Positions 45,488-53,394 of a DNA stretch of 64,000 bases are shown here, piece by piece; the stretch's first letter is position 1; each line of letters starts with the position of its first letter. Origin of the DNA: Chryseobacterium ginsenosidimutans. Its GTDB lineage: Bacteria; Bacteroidota; Bacteroidia; Flavobacteriales; Weeksellaceae. The translations under genes were made by a program, and so were the position numbers. The notes below the pieces were generated by a model. The model saw only the letters and a list, made by a program, of their open reading frames with translations. It had not been told where the DNA came from and did not search any database. The stretch lies in the NCBI RefSeq assembly GCF_024807225.1, contig NZ_JANUCO010000001.1, positions 930,001-994,000 on the forward strand, in the 5' to 3' direction.

Positions 45488-46569
45488 ATTCATTTTATAA
45501 ATTAAAAACGGTAAGGGTTCAGAAAGATACCAACGATGCAGTGAATGTAGCCGTTGAGATTCCTGAGGAACTGAAGGATAAATTCAGATTCAAGCAGGGG
45601 CAGTATCTTAACTTCCGAATGATGATCGACGGAAACGAAGAGAGACGTTCTTATTCTATCTGCAATGCGCCAAGTGAAAAAAGCAACACGCTGGAAGTAT
45701 TGGTGAAATTGTTAGAAAACGGAAAAGTTTCAGGGTATTTCAACGAACATCTTCATATGGATGAAGTCCTGGAAGTGATGCCTCCGATGGGTGGTTTTAA
45801 CACATCTTATCACCCGACAAACGTAAAAACTTACGTTGGTTTGGCTGCAGGAAGCGGAATTTCTCCAGTGTTGTCAAATATTAAAGAAAGTCTTTTCCAA
45901 GAGCCGAATTCTAACGCTTATCTGTTCTACAGCAACAGAAGTATGAATCATGTGATGAAAAAGGCTGAGATCGATAAATTGGTTGAAACTTTTAACGGTA
46001 GACTGAAAGTTGTTTATTTAGTAAGCCGTGAGCAGCATGAAGACCCGATTTTTGAAGGTAGAATTTCTCCTGAAAAATTAGATTTATTATTTGAAAGATA
46101 TGCAGATATCGACGTTAGAGAATCTACATTTTTCATTTGCGGACCTTCAGAGATGATTAAAGGGATCGCAGATTATTTAAAGAAAGAGAAAAAAGTACCT
46201 GCAATTCAGGTTTTATTTGAATATTTCACTGCTCCTGACGAAGAGAATTCTGAGGAAATGAGTGATGAATTCAAGGCAATTGCCAATTTAGAAAGTATGG
46301 TAACGGTGATTATCGATGATGATGAATATTCGTTCCACCTTAATTCTAAAAAAGAGAGTATCTTAGATAAAGCATTGAAAGACAATCTTCCCGTACCTTT
46401 TGCGTGCAAAGGAGGAGTTTGTTGTACGTGTAAGGCGCAAGTGTTGGAAGGAGAAGTTTTCATGGAGAAAAACTACGCGCTTACCGAAGATGAAGTAGCC
46501 AGAGGTTACGTTCTGACGTGTCAATGTCACCCGACAACGAATGTGGTGATGCTTAATTATGATGTTTAA
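45484..46569 (+). CDS. paaE: Phenylacetyl-CoA epoxidase reductase subunit
   Basis: 361 residues. FAD-binding RSYSICNAP (55-63), NAD-binding region with LAAGSGISPVLS and FFICGPSEMI, and a C-terminal plant-type 2Fe-2S domain with Cys308, Cys313, Cys316 and Cys346. Passes electrons from NADPH to the di-iron site of PaaA. In E. coli it comes last in paaABCDE; here it precedes paaA, a common order in Bacteroidota. Confidence 0.95.
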   Translation: MNSFYKLKTVRVQKDTNDAVNVAVEIPEELKDKFRFKQGQYLNFRMMIDGNEERRSYSICNAPSEKSNTLEVLVKLLENGKVSGYFNEHLHMDEVLEVMPPMGGFNTSYHPTNVKTYVGLAAGSGISPVLSNIKESLFQEPNSNAYLFYSNRSMNHVMKKAEIDKLVETFNGRLKVVYLVSREQHEDPIFEGRISPEKLDLLFERYADIDVRESTFFICGPSEMIKGIADYLKKEKKVPAIQVLFEYFTAPDEENSEEMSDEFKAIANLESMVTVIIDDDEYSFHLNSKKESILDKALKDNLPVPFACKGGVCCTCKAQVLEGEVFMEKNYALTEDEVARGYVLTCQCHPTTNVVMLNYDV

Positions 46570-46608
46570 TTAATGTAACTTTTTACCAATTGATATTATA
46601 AGAAATCA

Positions 46609-46857
46609 ATGAAAACCTTTTCAAAATATCTTTTTTCATTTTTTACAGTATTAATTTTAATACTTGATATTTGGTTTTCATTCGAACTTCATGGTAATTT
46701 AAATTACATTAATGGACTTAAAAATGTTGATTTAATTCAAAAGACAATTTGGATTAATTACAATATTGCAGTGTGGATTTTGGTCATTAATTCAATTTAT
46801 ATTTTGGTGTTGACAATTAAAAATTTTGTCTCATTAAAGAAAAAGATTATCGAATAA
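46609..46857 (+). CDS. Small two-helix membrane protein within the paa operon
   Basis: 82 residues with two hydrophobic segments (YLFSFFTVLILILDIWFSF and IAVWILVINSIYILVLTI) and a lysine-rich tail. No family recognised. It lies between paaE and paaA (39 and 56 bases), is poor in GC and may be a late insertion into the operon. ATG with weak upstream context. Confidence 0.6.
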   Translation: MKTFSKYLFSFFTVLILILDIWFSFELHGNLNYINGLKNVDLIQKTIWINYNIAVWILVINSIYILVLTIKNFVSLKKKIIE

Positions 46858-46913
46858 TTATATTAAAACTTGGTAAATAAATTTTAGATTAATAACAATC
46901 AAAAATTGAAACA

Positions 46914-47858
46914 ATGGAAATAGATATTGAAAAATTTGTACAATACGTACACGACGAAAATAAAGTAGAACCAAAAGACGTAATGCCCGATGATTACAGA
47001 AAATTATTGGTTCGTCAGATTTCACAGCACGCCCATTCTGAGATTGTCGGAATGTTGCCGGAAGCCAACTGGATTTCCAGAGCGCCTTCATTAAGAAGGA
47101 AAATGGCTCTTTTAGCTAAAGTTCAGGATGAAGCAGGTCACGGTTTATACTTGTATTCTGCAACAGAAACTCTAGGAAACGGAACGATCAGAGCTGATAG
47201 AGACGCAACTTATGATGATATGTTGGAAGGAAAAGCAAAATATTCAAGTATTTTCAACTATCCGACGTTAAGTTGGGCAGATATCGGTGCCATCGGTTGG
47301 TTGGTTGATGGAGCTGCAATTATGAATCAGGTAATGTTGATGGGGAATTCTTATGGTCCTTATTCAAGAGCGATGGTGAAAATCTGTAAAGAAGAATCTT
47401 TCCACCAAAGGCAAGGTTACGAGATTTTAATGGCACTTTGCCGTGGTACAAAACAACAGAAAGAAATGGCTCAGGCTTCGTTAGATCGTTTTTGGTGGCC
47501 GGCTTTAATGATGTTTGGTCCGAATGATGATAGTTCGCCAAACTCTAAAATCTCTATGAATTACAGAGTGAAAAGAGAAAGTAACGATCATCTTCGTCAG
47601 AGATTTGTGGATGTTACGGTTTCTCAGGCTGAATTTTTAGGATTAACCATTCCTGACAAAGATTTAAAATGGAATGAAGAAACACAACATTACGATTTCG
47701 GAGAACTTCCTTGGGATGAGTTTATGACCATCTTAAAAGGAAACGGACCTTGTAACAAGAAAAGATTACAGACAAAAGTAAAGGCGCAACAAGAAAACCT
47801 TTGGGTAAAAGAAGCGGCGGCAGCTTTTGCAGAAAAACAGGAAAAAATTTCAATGTAA
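46914..47858 (+). CDS. paaA: Phenylacetyl-CoA epoxidase catalytic subunit A
   Basis: 314 residues. Ferritin-like di-iron site: Glu43, Glu73 and His76 in QDEAGHG, and EESFH at 160-164. Epoxidises the aromatic ring of phenylacetyl-CoA in complex with PaaC, PaaB and PaaE. The last codon and stop (ATGTAA) belong to the repeat that fills the next spacer, so the repeat may have reset the C-terminus. Confidence 0.97.
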   Translation: MEIDIEKFVQYVHDENKVEPKDVMPDDYRKLLVRQISQHAHSEIVGMLPEANWISRAPSLRRKMALLAKVQDEAGHGLYLYSATETLGNGTIRADRDATYDDMLEGKAKYSSIFNYPTLSWADIGAIGWLVDGAAIMNQVMLMGNSYGPYSRAMVKICKEESFHQRQGYEILMALCRGTKQQKEMAQASLDRFWWPALMMFGPNDDSSPNSKISMNYRVKRESNDHLRQRFVDVTVSQAEFLGLTIPDKDLKWNEETQHYDFGELPWDEFMTILKGNGPCNKKRLQTKVKAQQENLWVKEAAAAFAEKQEKISM

Positions 47859-47954
47859 CAATATACCAATGTAGAAATGTAACAATCAATTTGTCATGCT
47901 GAGCTTGTCGAAGCATCTCATTGGTAAACTGGTACATTGATACATTGTTAAATT
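47853..47954. repeat. paa-spacer palindrome 1 (8-bp units)
   Basis: Arms of four 8-bp units, TAACAATA-TACCAATG and on, mirrored by ATTGGTAA...ATTGTTAA; centre TGTCATGCTGAGCTTGTCG. It begins on the last codon of paaA. Confidence 0.8.
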
Positions 47955-47971
47955 TAATTTTAATTTTATTT

Positions 47972-48253
47972 ATGGCAAATTTAGATATGTGGGAAGTGTT
48001 TATTCAGACTAAACCGGGATTATCTCACAAACACGTTGGAATTGTACAGGCGCCAACAGCAGAAATGGCTTTGCAGAACGCAAGAGATGTTTATACAAGA
48101 AGAAAAGAAGGAACTTCTGTTTGGGTAGTTCCAAGTAAATATATTGTGACTTCAGAAGGAATTGATAAAGAAGCTTTCTTTGATCCGGCTGATGATAAAT
48201 TGTACCGTCACCCGACGTTCTACGATATTCCTAACGATGTAAAAAATATGTAA
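47972..48253 (+). CDS. paaB: Phenylacetyl-CoA epoxidase subunit B
   Basis: 93 residues from the ATG at 47972 (the frame is open 51 bases further up through the repeat, giving an unlikely hydrophobic start). MWEVFIQTKPGLSHKHVG and the family's YTRRKEGTSVWVVPS are plain. A small structural subunit that joins PaaAC units and helps assemble the epoxidase. Confidence 0.95.
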   Translation: MANLDMWEVFIQTKPGLSHKHVGIVQAPTAEMALQNARDVYTRRKEGTSVWVVPSKYIVTSEGIDKEAFFDPADDKLYRHPTFYDIPNDVKNM

Positions 48254-48255
48254 TA

Positions 48256-48334
48256 AGACGTTGAGATAATAGACCAATAGGTAATAGATAAAATATTCAA
48301 GTCTATTCTCTATCAGTCTATCATCTATTTGTCT
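48256..48334. repeat. paa-spacer palindrome 2 (AATAGA units)
   Basis: Arms starting AGACGTTGAGATAATAGACC and ending in TCTATCATCTATTTGTCT pair imperfectly. Similar design to the TAnCAATG palindromes but another unit. Confidence 0.65.
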
Positions 48335-48350
48335 TCAAATTGATTAAACA

Positions 48351-49100
48351 ATGAACCCATTATATAATTATTTATTAAAACTAGCGGACGACAGTTTCAT
48401 CATGGGACAGCGTTTGTCTGCTTGGTGCGGTGAAGGTCCTTATTTGGAGGAAGATATTGCATTGACAAACATCGCTTTGGACGAACTTGGACAGGCAAAT
48501 AACTTCTATGTCTACGCCTCAAGAGTTGCCGATAACGGTAAAAGTGAAGATGATTTGGCATTTTTAAGATACGAGCATGAATATCTGAATGCTCATTTAA
48601 CCGAACTTCCGAATGAAGATTACGCACAGACGATCCTTAAAGTGTATATTTTTTCTGTCTATCAGAAATTGATGTATGAAGCTTTGTCAAATTCTGCTGA
48701 TGAAGAACTTTCTGCAATCGCTCAGAAATCTTTGAAAGAAGTAAGATATCATTACACGCATACTGCTTCTTGGATGAAAATTTTCGCTCAGGGAACGGAG
48801 GAAAGTAAAACCCGTTTGGTAAAAGCCATCGAAAATGTTTGGGAATATACAAAAGGATTATTCGCAAAAGTAGAAGGAGAAGATGATTTAATTGCTTTAA
48901 ATATCACTCCAAATGTTGATGAATTGTACAATCAGTTTATCTCAATCACAGAAAAAGATTTTGCAGATTTTGGATTAGAATATCCGACAGATCATTTCAT
49001 GCAGCCAAAATCAAGAACAGGATATCACACAGAATATTTCGGATTTATACTTTGTGAATTGCAGTATATGCAGAGAGCGTATCCGGGTTGTACATGGTAG
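48351..49100 (+). CDS. paaC: Phenylacetyl-CoA epoxidase structural subunit C
   Basis: 249 residues, ferritin-like helical fold without a complete di-iron site, as usual for PaaC. Fingerprints: RLSAWCGEGPYLEEDIALTN, LDELGQANNFY, EVRYHYTHTASWM and the final YMQRAYPGCTW. Stabilises PaaA as a heterodimer. Confidence 0.95.
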   Translation: MNPLYNYLLKLADDSFIMGQRLSAWCGEGPYLEEDIALTNIALDELGQANNFYVYASRVADNGKSEDDLAFLRYEHEYLNAHLTELPNEDYAQTILKVYIFSVYQKLMYEALSNSADEELSAIAQKSLKEVRYHYTHTASWMKIFAQGTEESKTRLVKAIENVWEYTKGLFAKVEGEDDLIALNITPNVDELYNQFISITEKDFADFGLEYPTDHFMQPKSRTGYHTEYFGFILCELQYMQRAYPGCTW

Positions 49101-49110
49101 ATTTTTGAAT

Positions 49111-49170
49111 TTAACAATGTAGCAGTTTATAAATATAACAATTTTAAAAGTGAAATGTTAAACTGTTATT
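49111..49170. repeat. paa-spacer palindrome 3, decayed
   Basis: TTAACAATGTAGCAGTTTAT with AATATAACAAT, then AAATGTTAAACTGTTATT. Followed to about 49270 by a CTTTGCG-type repeat (CCTTTGCGAACTT ... CTTTGCGTTAAAAA). Confidence 0.55.
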
Positions 49171-49280
49171 AATCATTCTTATACTTTGTGGACTTAGTTA
49201 AGTAGAACGCCTTTGCGAACTTAAAAACGTTTAGTAGTTAAAAAAATCTTAGCGGACTTTGCGTTAAAAATTTTTAAATC

Positions 49281-49526
49281 TTGAAAAGTAAATATTTTAA
49301 TAGATTGATTTTAGGATTAATTATTTTAATTCCAATATTTTATTTCGGAATTTTTAATTCAAAAGTCAGCTTACAATATGAAACAAATGATCCTGGAGAT
49401 TGTGTTTCACAAATTTCAGGAAGAAATTTATGTCAGGATATAGAACAAATGAAAATATTGATTGCTATTGATATTATTGTGATTGTTCTTTTAATGTTGT
49501 TTAGGAAAAAAATAATAAGAGATTGA
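49281..49526 (+). CDS. Small two-helix membrane protein, paaC-paaD spacer
   Basis: 81 residues starting at TTG (no in-frame ATG): a hydrophobic helix FNRLILGLIILIPIFYFGIF, a short outer loop with two Cys (GDCVSQISGRNLCQD) and a second helix ILIAIDIIVIVLLMLF. The loop cysteines could form a disulfide. It overlaps the paaD start by 4 bases, so it is likely translated and coupled to paaD. Not recognised. Confidence 0.55.
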   Translation: MKSKYFNRLILGLIILIPIFYFGIFNSKVSLQYETNDPGDCVSQISGRNLCQDIEQMKILIAIDIIVIVLLMLFRKKIIRD

Positions 49527-49987
49527 AAAATCCTTTAGAAATATTAGAGATGGTTCCCGATCCGGAAATTCCGGTAATCAATATCGTGGAATTAGGTATT
49601 GTAAGAGAAGCAAAAATTACGAGCGAGAATTCTTGTGAAGTAACGATTACACCGACGTATTCTGCCTGTCCCGCTATGTTTACCATCGAGGAAGACATCA
49701 TCAAATTGATGAAAGAAAACGGTTGGGATGCGAAAGTAGTCACCAAAATGTTTCCGATTTGGACGACAGATTGGTTGACGGATGAAGCGAGAGAAAAACT
49801 TCGTGTGTACGGAATTTCACCTCCCGAAAAAGGAGCCGACGAACATCACATCGGGAAACCGAAAAAATGTCCGCGTTGTGATTCTATGCATTCAAAACAG
49901 ATCAGCAGATTCGGGTCTACGTTATGTAAGGCTTCGTATCAGTGCTTAGACTGTTTAGAGCCTTTTGATTATTTTAAATGTCACTAA
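49523..49987 (+). CDS. paaD: Phenylacetyl-CoA epoxidase maturation factor (MIP18-like)
   Basis: 154 residues. N-terminal FeS-assembly (DUF59/MIP18) domain with VPDPEIPVINIVELG, and a C-terminal zinc- or cluster-binding part CPRCDSMHS ... CKASYQCLDC ... CH. Needed to mature the epoxidase, probably loading the Fe-S cluster of PaaE. Starts with TTG at 49523; a later ATG at MVPDPE would cut the conserved start helix. Confidence 0.93.
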   Translation: MKNPLEILEMVPDPEIPVINIVELGIVREAKITSENSCEVTITPTYSACPAMFTIEEDIIKLMKENGWDAKVVTKMFPIWTTDWLTDEAREKLRVYGISPPEKGADEHHIGKPKKCPRCDSMHSKQISRFGSTLCKASYQCLDCLEPFDYFKCH

Positions 49988-49991
49988 AATT

Positions 49992-50106
49992 AATGTAATA
50001 ATATAACAATGCGACATTTTACCAATATCTTCAGCATTACATGATAATTGTTACATTGTTAGACTGATAAATTGTTACATTATGACTAAATTAGTACATT
50101 ATTAAA
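49992..50106. repeat. paa-spacer palindrome 4
   Basis: TAATATAACAATGCGACATT with TTTACCAAT at the left; TAATTGTTACATTGTTAGAC and GATAAATTGTTACATTATG at the right. Longer than copy 1. Confidence 0.7.
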
Positions 50107-50121
50107 TTAAAAATTAATACG

Positions 50122-50922
50122 ATGTATACACAACTTGATATTGAATCACTTTTTGACGGAAAGCTAAAAATCGCTTATCTGAATCAACCTGACACAATGA
50201 ACGCGCTTACAAAGCCATCTTTATCAGATCTGAAAGATTTTATTAAAGAATGCAGCGAAGACGAAACAGTAAGATGTGTTGCCATTTCGGGAAGAGGAAG
50301 AGCTTTTTGCTCTGGTCAGAATTTGGATGATGCTTTTGTACAGGGCAACGAACACCATGACAACGACATCATCAGAAAAATTGTGGTAGATTATTACAAT
50401 CCTTTGGTAACGGAAATTACACGTTGCAAAAAACCTGTGGTTGCATTGGTAAATGGTCCTGCAGTAGGAGCTGGAGCAATGTTGGCTTTGATTTGTGATT
50501 TCGTTTTAGCGGTTGATAAATCTTACTTTGCTCAGGCATTTTCAAATATTGGGTTGATTCCTGATACAGGTGGAACGTATTTCTTACCTAAATTATTAGG
50601 AAGACAATTGGCAAATTATTTAGCATTTACAGGAAAAAGATTATCTGCGGAAGAAGCAAAATCTTACGGTTTGGTGGCTGAAATTTTCAATGAAGAAGAA
50701 TTCGCTCCAAAATCAATGGAAATTCTTGAAAAAATGGCAAATATGCCGACTGCAGCAATTAAATTAACCAAAAAAGCTTTCGCTCAATCTTACAACAATA
50801 CATTAAGAGAACAGCTTGAATTAGAAGGTGATCTTCAACAGGAAGCAGCTGAAACAGAAGATTTTAAAGAAGGAGTAAGTGCCTTTTTAGAAAAAAGAAA
50901 ACCTAATTATAAAGGAAAATAA
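50122..50922 (+). CDS. paaG: 1,2-epoxyphenylacetyl-CoA isomerase
   Basis: 266 residues, crotonase fold. Oxyanion-hole loops GRGRAFCSGQNLDD (about 55-68) and NGPAVGAGAMLAL (about 113-125); the PaaG mark IGLIPDTGGTYFLP with catalytic Asp, in place of the Glu of true hydratases. Turns the epoxide into the oxepin for PaaZ. It is the only crotonase here; PaaF is missing from the operon. Confidence 0.92.
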   Translation: MYTQLDIESLFDGKLKIAYLNQPDTMNALTKPSLSDLKDFIKECSEDETVRCVAISGRGRAFCSGQNLDDAFVQGNEHHDNDIIRKIVVDYYNPLVTEITRCKKPVVALVNGPAVGAGAMLALICDFVLAVDKSYFAQAFSNIGLIPDTGGTYFLPKLLGRQLANYLAFTGKRLSAEEAKSYGLVAEIFNEEEFAPKSMEILEKMANMPTAAIKLTKKAFAQSYNNTLREQLELEGDLQQEAAETEDFKEGVSAFLEKRKPNYKGK

Positions 50923-50930
50923 TAAATTAA

Positions 50931-51041
50931 TATAACAATTTATCAATGTAACAATTTACCAATAAATGTAAATGCTTCGGCAAAATTCAATTTTTTGATA
51001 AAATTGTTACATTGGTAAACTGATACATTGTTACATTATTT
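50931..51041. repeat. paa-spacer palindrome 5
   Basis: TATAACAATTTATCAATG and TAACAATTTACCAATA at the left; ATTGTTACATTGGTAAACTG and ATACATTGTTACATTA at the right; centre AATGCTTCGGCAAAATTC. Confidence 0.75.
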
Positions 51042-51048
51042 TTAAAAT

Positions 51049-52179
51049 ATGAAAGTAGGAATTATCGGTGCCGGAACTATGGGAATCGGCATCGCACAAG
51101 TAGCCGCGACGAACGGATGCAAAGTTTGGGTCTATGACGCCAACGCAAAACAAGTAGAAACGGCAACCGTAGGTTTGGAAAAAACATTGACCAAATTGGT
51201 TGATAAACAGAAAATTTCGTCAGAAAAGATGGTTGAAATTTTATCTAATATTTCCATTGCTACAGAATTGAAGGACTTCAAAGATTGCGAATTAATCATC
51301 GAAGCCATCATCGAAAACAAAGAAATTAAAACCAAAGTTTTCACAGAATTAGAGAAACACGTTTCAGAAAGCTGTGTCATTGGTTCCAATACATCATCCA
51401 TTTCCATCACCTCTCTGGGTGCAGAACTACAGAAACCGGAGCGTTTCATCGGAATTCATTTTTTCAATCCGGCTCCATTGATGCCTTTAGTCGAGGTTAT
51501 TCCCTCTTTATTAACAGAAAAATCTTTACCGGAAAAAATCTACAATCTGATGAAAGATTGGGGCAAAATTCCTGTAATTGCTAAAGATATTCCCGGGTTT
51601 ATTGTCAACAGAATCGCGCGTCCTTACTACGGTGAAGGGTTGAGAATTGTTGAAGAAAACATTGCAACTATAGAACAGGTTGATGAAGCCATGAAAACAA
51701 TCGGAAACTTTAAAATGGGACCTTTTGAATTAATGGATTTAATTGGTGTTGATGTGAATTTCTCAGTAACAACAACCGTTTACAAAGATTATTTCTACGA
51801 TCCGAAATATAAACCATCTCTTCTTCAACAAAGAATGTCTGAAGCCAAACTTCACGGCAGAAAAACGGGGAAAGGCTTCTACGATTACACTGAAGGTGTC
51901 GAAAAACCTGTTGCTCAAAAAGACGATGCGCTTTATCAACAAATATTTTTGAGAATTATTTCAATGTTGATTAATGAAGCGGTTGAAGCAAAAAGATTAG
52001 GTGTTGCTAACGATGAAGATATCGAATTGGCAATGCAAAAAGGAGTAAACTATCCAAAAGGATTATTGGCTTGGGGAAAAGAAATCGGTTATGCAAAAAT
52101 CTCCGAAACCCTGCAAAATCTTTACGAAGAATATCAGGAAGAAAGATACAGACAAAGCCCGTTACTGCGTAAAATGTAA
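51049..52179 (+). CDS. paaH: 3-hydroxyadipyl-CoA dehydrogenase
   Basis: 376 residues, 3-hydroxyacyl-CoA dehydrogenase. NAD loop GAGTMGIGIAQVAATNG (6-22), catalytic His and Glu in HFFNPAPLMPLVEVI, the hinge KDIPGFIVNRIARPYY, and a second C-terminal dehydrogenase domain. The end (Met-stop, ATGTAA) coincides with the start of the next repeat, as for paaA. Confidence 0.94.
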   Translation: MKVGIIGAGTMGIGIAQVAATNGCKVWVYDANAKQVETATVGLEKTLTKLVDKQKISSEKMVEILSNISIATELKDFKDCELIIEAIIENKEIKTKVFTELEKHVSESCVIGSNTSSISITSLGAELQKPERFIGIHFFNPAPLMPLVEVIPSLLTEKSLPEKIYNLMKDWGKIPVIAKDIPGFIVNRIARPYYGEGLRIVEENIATIEQVDEAMKTIGNFKMGPFELMDLIGVDVNFSVTTTVYKDYFYDPKYKPSLLQQRMSEAKLHGRKTGKGFYDYTEGVEKPVAQKDDALYQQIFLRIISMLINEAVEAKRLGVANDEDIELAMQKGVNYPKGLLAWGKEIGYAKISETLQNLYEEYQEERYRQSPLLRKM

Positions 52180-52268
52180 CAATATACCAATCTAACAATG
52201 TAGCAATCGCACTGTCATGCTGAGCTTGTCGAAGTATCTTATTGGTAAACTGTTACATTGTTAAATTT
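52174..52268. repeat. paa-spacer palindrome 6
   Basis: Nearly the same as copy 1: ATGTAACAATATACCAAT at the left, centre TGTCATGCTGAGCTTGTCG, right ATTGGTAAACTGTTACATTG. Confidence 0.8.
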
Positions 52269-52280
52269 TTACTTTAAAAA

Positions 52281-52595
52281 ATGGATATAGACGGATTCCG
52301 AGCCGAATTGGAAACAAGGCTTTCGATTGAAAAAGAATATTTAATTCTGGAAATTTCTTCGATGAATGATTATCAGGAAAGACTTGAATTATTAGGGAAA
52401 TTTAATGAAAAATACAAAGAGCTTATCAAACGATTAGCTGCTGAAAATGGTATTAATTTAAATGCTCCTTATCAAACCGAAGATCCCTCAAATTCAGAAA
52501 ATCTTTCATACGAGCAAATAATTCTTGGCAAAACCATGAGTATTTATGACAAATTGGTTGATGAATTATATGAAGAAATAACAAGCATAAATTAA
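52281..52595 (+). CDS. Unknown helical protein, paaH-paaI spacer
   Basis: 104 residues, acidic and helical (MDIDGFRAELETRLSIEKEY; QERLELLGKFNEKYKELIKR), no signal peptide. The gene ends 2 bases before paaI, so it is probably co-translated with it. Not recognised; no motif to suggest a role. Confidence 0.65.
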   Translation: MDIDGFRAELETRLSIEKEYLILEISSMNDYQERLELLGKFNEKYKELIKRLAAENGINLNAPYQTEDPSNSENLSYEQIILGKTMSIYDKLVDELYEEITSIN

Positions 52596-52597
52596 AA

Positions 52598-53011
52598 ATG
52601 AATCCAAGACAAGTTGCAGAATATATGTTCGATCAGGATTATTTTTCCCAATGGATGAATATAAAGATGATCGAGGTCAAAGAAAATTATTGTTTACTGG
52701 AAATGCCCATCAAAAAGGATATGATTAATGGGTTGAAGACGGTTCACGGAGGTGTTACGTTTGCTTTTGCGGATTCTGCATTGGCATTTTCGTCCAACAA
52801 CACCGGCGATGCGGCAGTTGCTTTAAACTGCATTATTAATTTTACCAAAGCCGGGAAAGAAGGCGATATTTTCAGAGCAGAAAGTATTTTGGTAAATGAC
52901 ACTAGAAAAACCGCTGTTTATGACATTAAAATTACCAATCAAAACGAAGAATTGATTGCGAAATTTGTCGGAACAGTGTATAAAATCGGAAAAAAAGTAG
53001 TAGAGCTTTAA
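52598..53011 (+). CDS. paaI: Phenylacetyl-CoA thioesterase (hotdog fold)
   Basis: 137 residues. Hotdog-fold acyl-CoA thioesterase with the PaaI motif LKTVHGGVTFAFADSALAFS, where the HGG loop and Asp act in catalysis. Releases CoA from dead-end phenylacetyl-CoA intermediates. Flanked at 2 and 7 bases by unknown genes. Confidence 0.93.
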   Translation: MNPRQVAEYMFDQDYFSQWMNIKMIEVKENYCLLEMPIKKDMINGLKTVHGGVTFAFADSALAFSSNNTGDAAVALNCIINFTKAGKEGDIFRAESILVNDTRKTAVYDIKITNQNEELIAKFVGTVYKIGKKVVEL

Positions 53012-53018
53012 AGATAAA

Positions 53019-53333
53019 TTGGATAAGAATAAAATTTTAAAAAAGTTTTCAAGTACTTTTTCCATCGATGGAGAAAAGATGAAAAGTTATTTCGAAGATA
53101 ATAATCTTGAAAATTTTGATGAAATTTTAAAAGAATTTGAAGATATGCGAACTGATACTTTCAATATCATTTGGAATAAATCTGAGCATTCACAATTTAC
53201 ATCCAAAGAAATTGAAAACTTATCCGAAAAATATTTAAAAGGAAATCATTTTTGGATTGATGAAGAAGGAATAAAGAAAGTTAATAATTATTTATTGTGG
53301 ATGTCTTGGCATGAAGGAATTTTGAAAAATTAG
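53019..53333 (+). CDS. Unknown small protein after paaI
   Basis: 104 residues from TTG at 53019, 7 bases after paaI. Acidic (FEDNNLENFDEILKEFEDMR), Trp-rich end (FWIDEEGIKKVNNYLLWMSW). No signal peptide. Not recognised. The TTG start is weak; translation may depend on coupling to paaI. Confidence 0.55.
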   Translation: MDKNKILKKFSSTFSIDGEKMKSYFEDNNLENFDEILKEFEDMRTDTFNIIWNKSEHSQFTSKEIENLSEKYLKGNHFWIDEEGIKKVNNYLLWMSWHEGILKN

Positions 53334-53394
53334 TAAGCGGTATAAAAAATAAACAGTCAATTTAGCATTGCTAAATTATTATATTAAAAACATT

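Noticed and set aside
47921..47971. Longer N-terminus of PaaB
   Set aside because: The extra 17 residues are coded by the spacer repeat; the conserved start is MANLDMWEVF.
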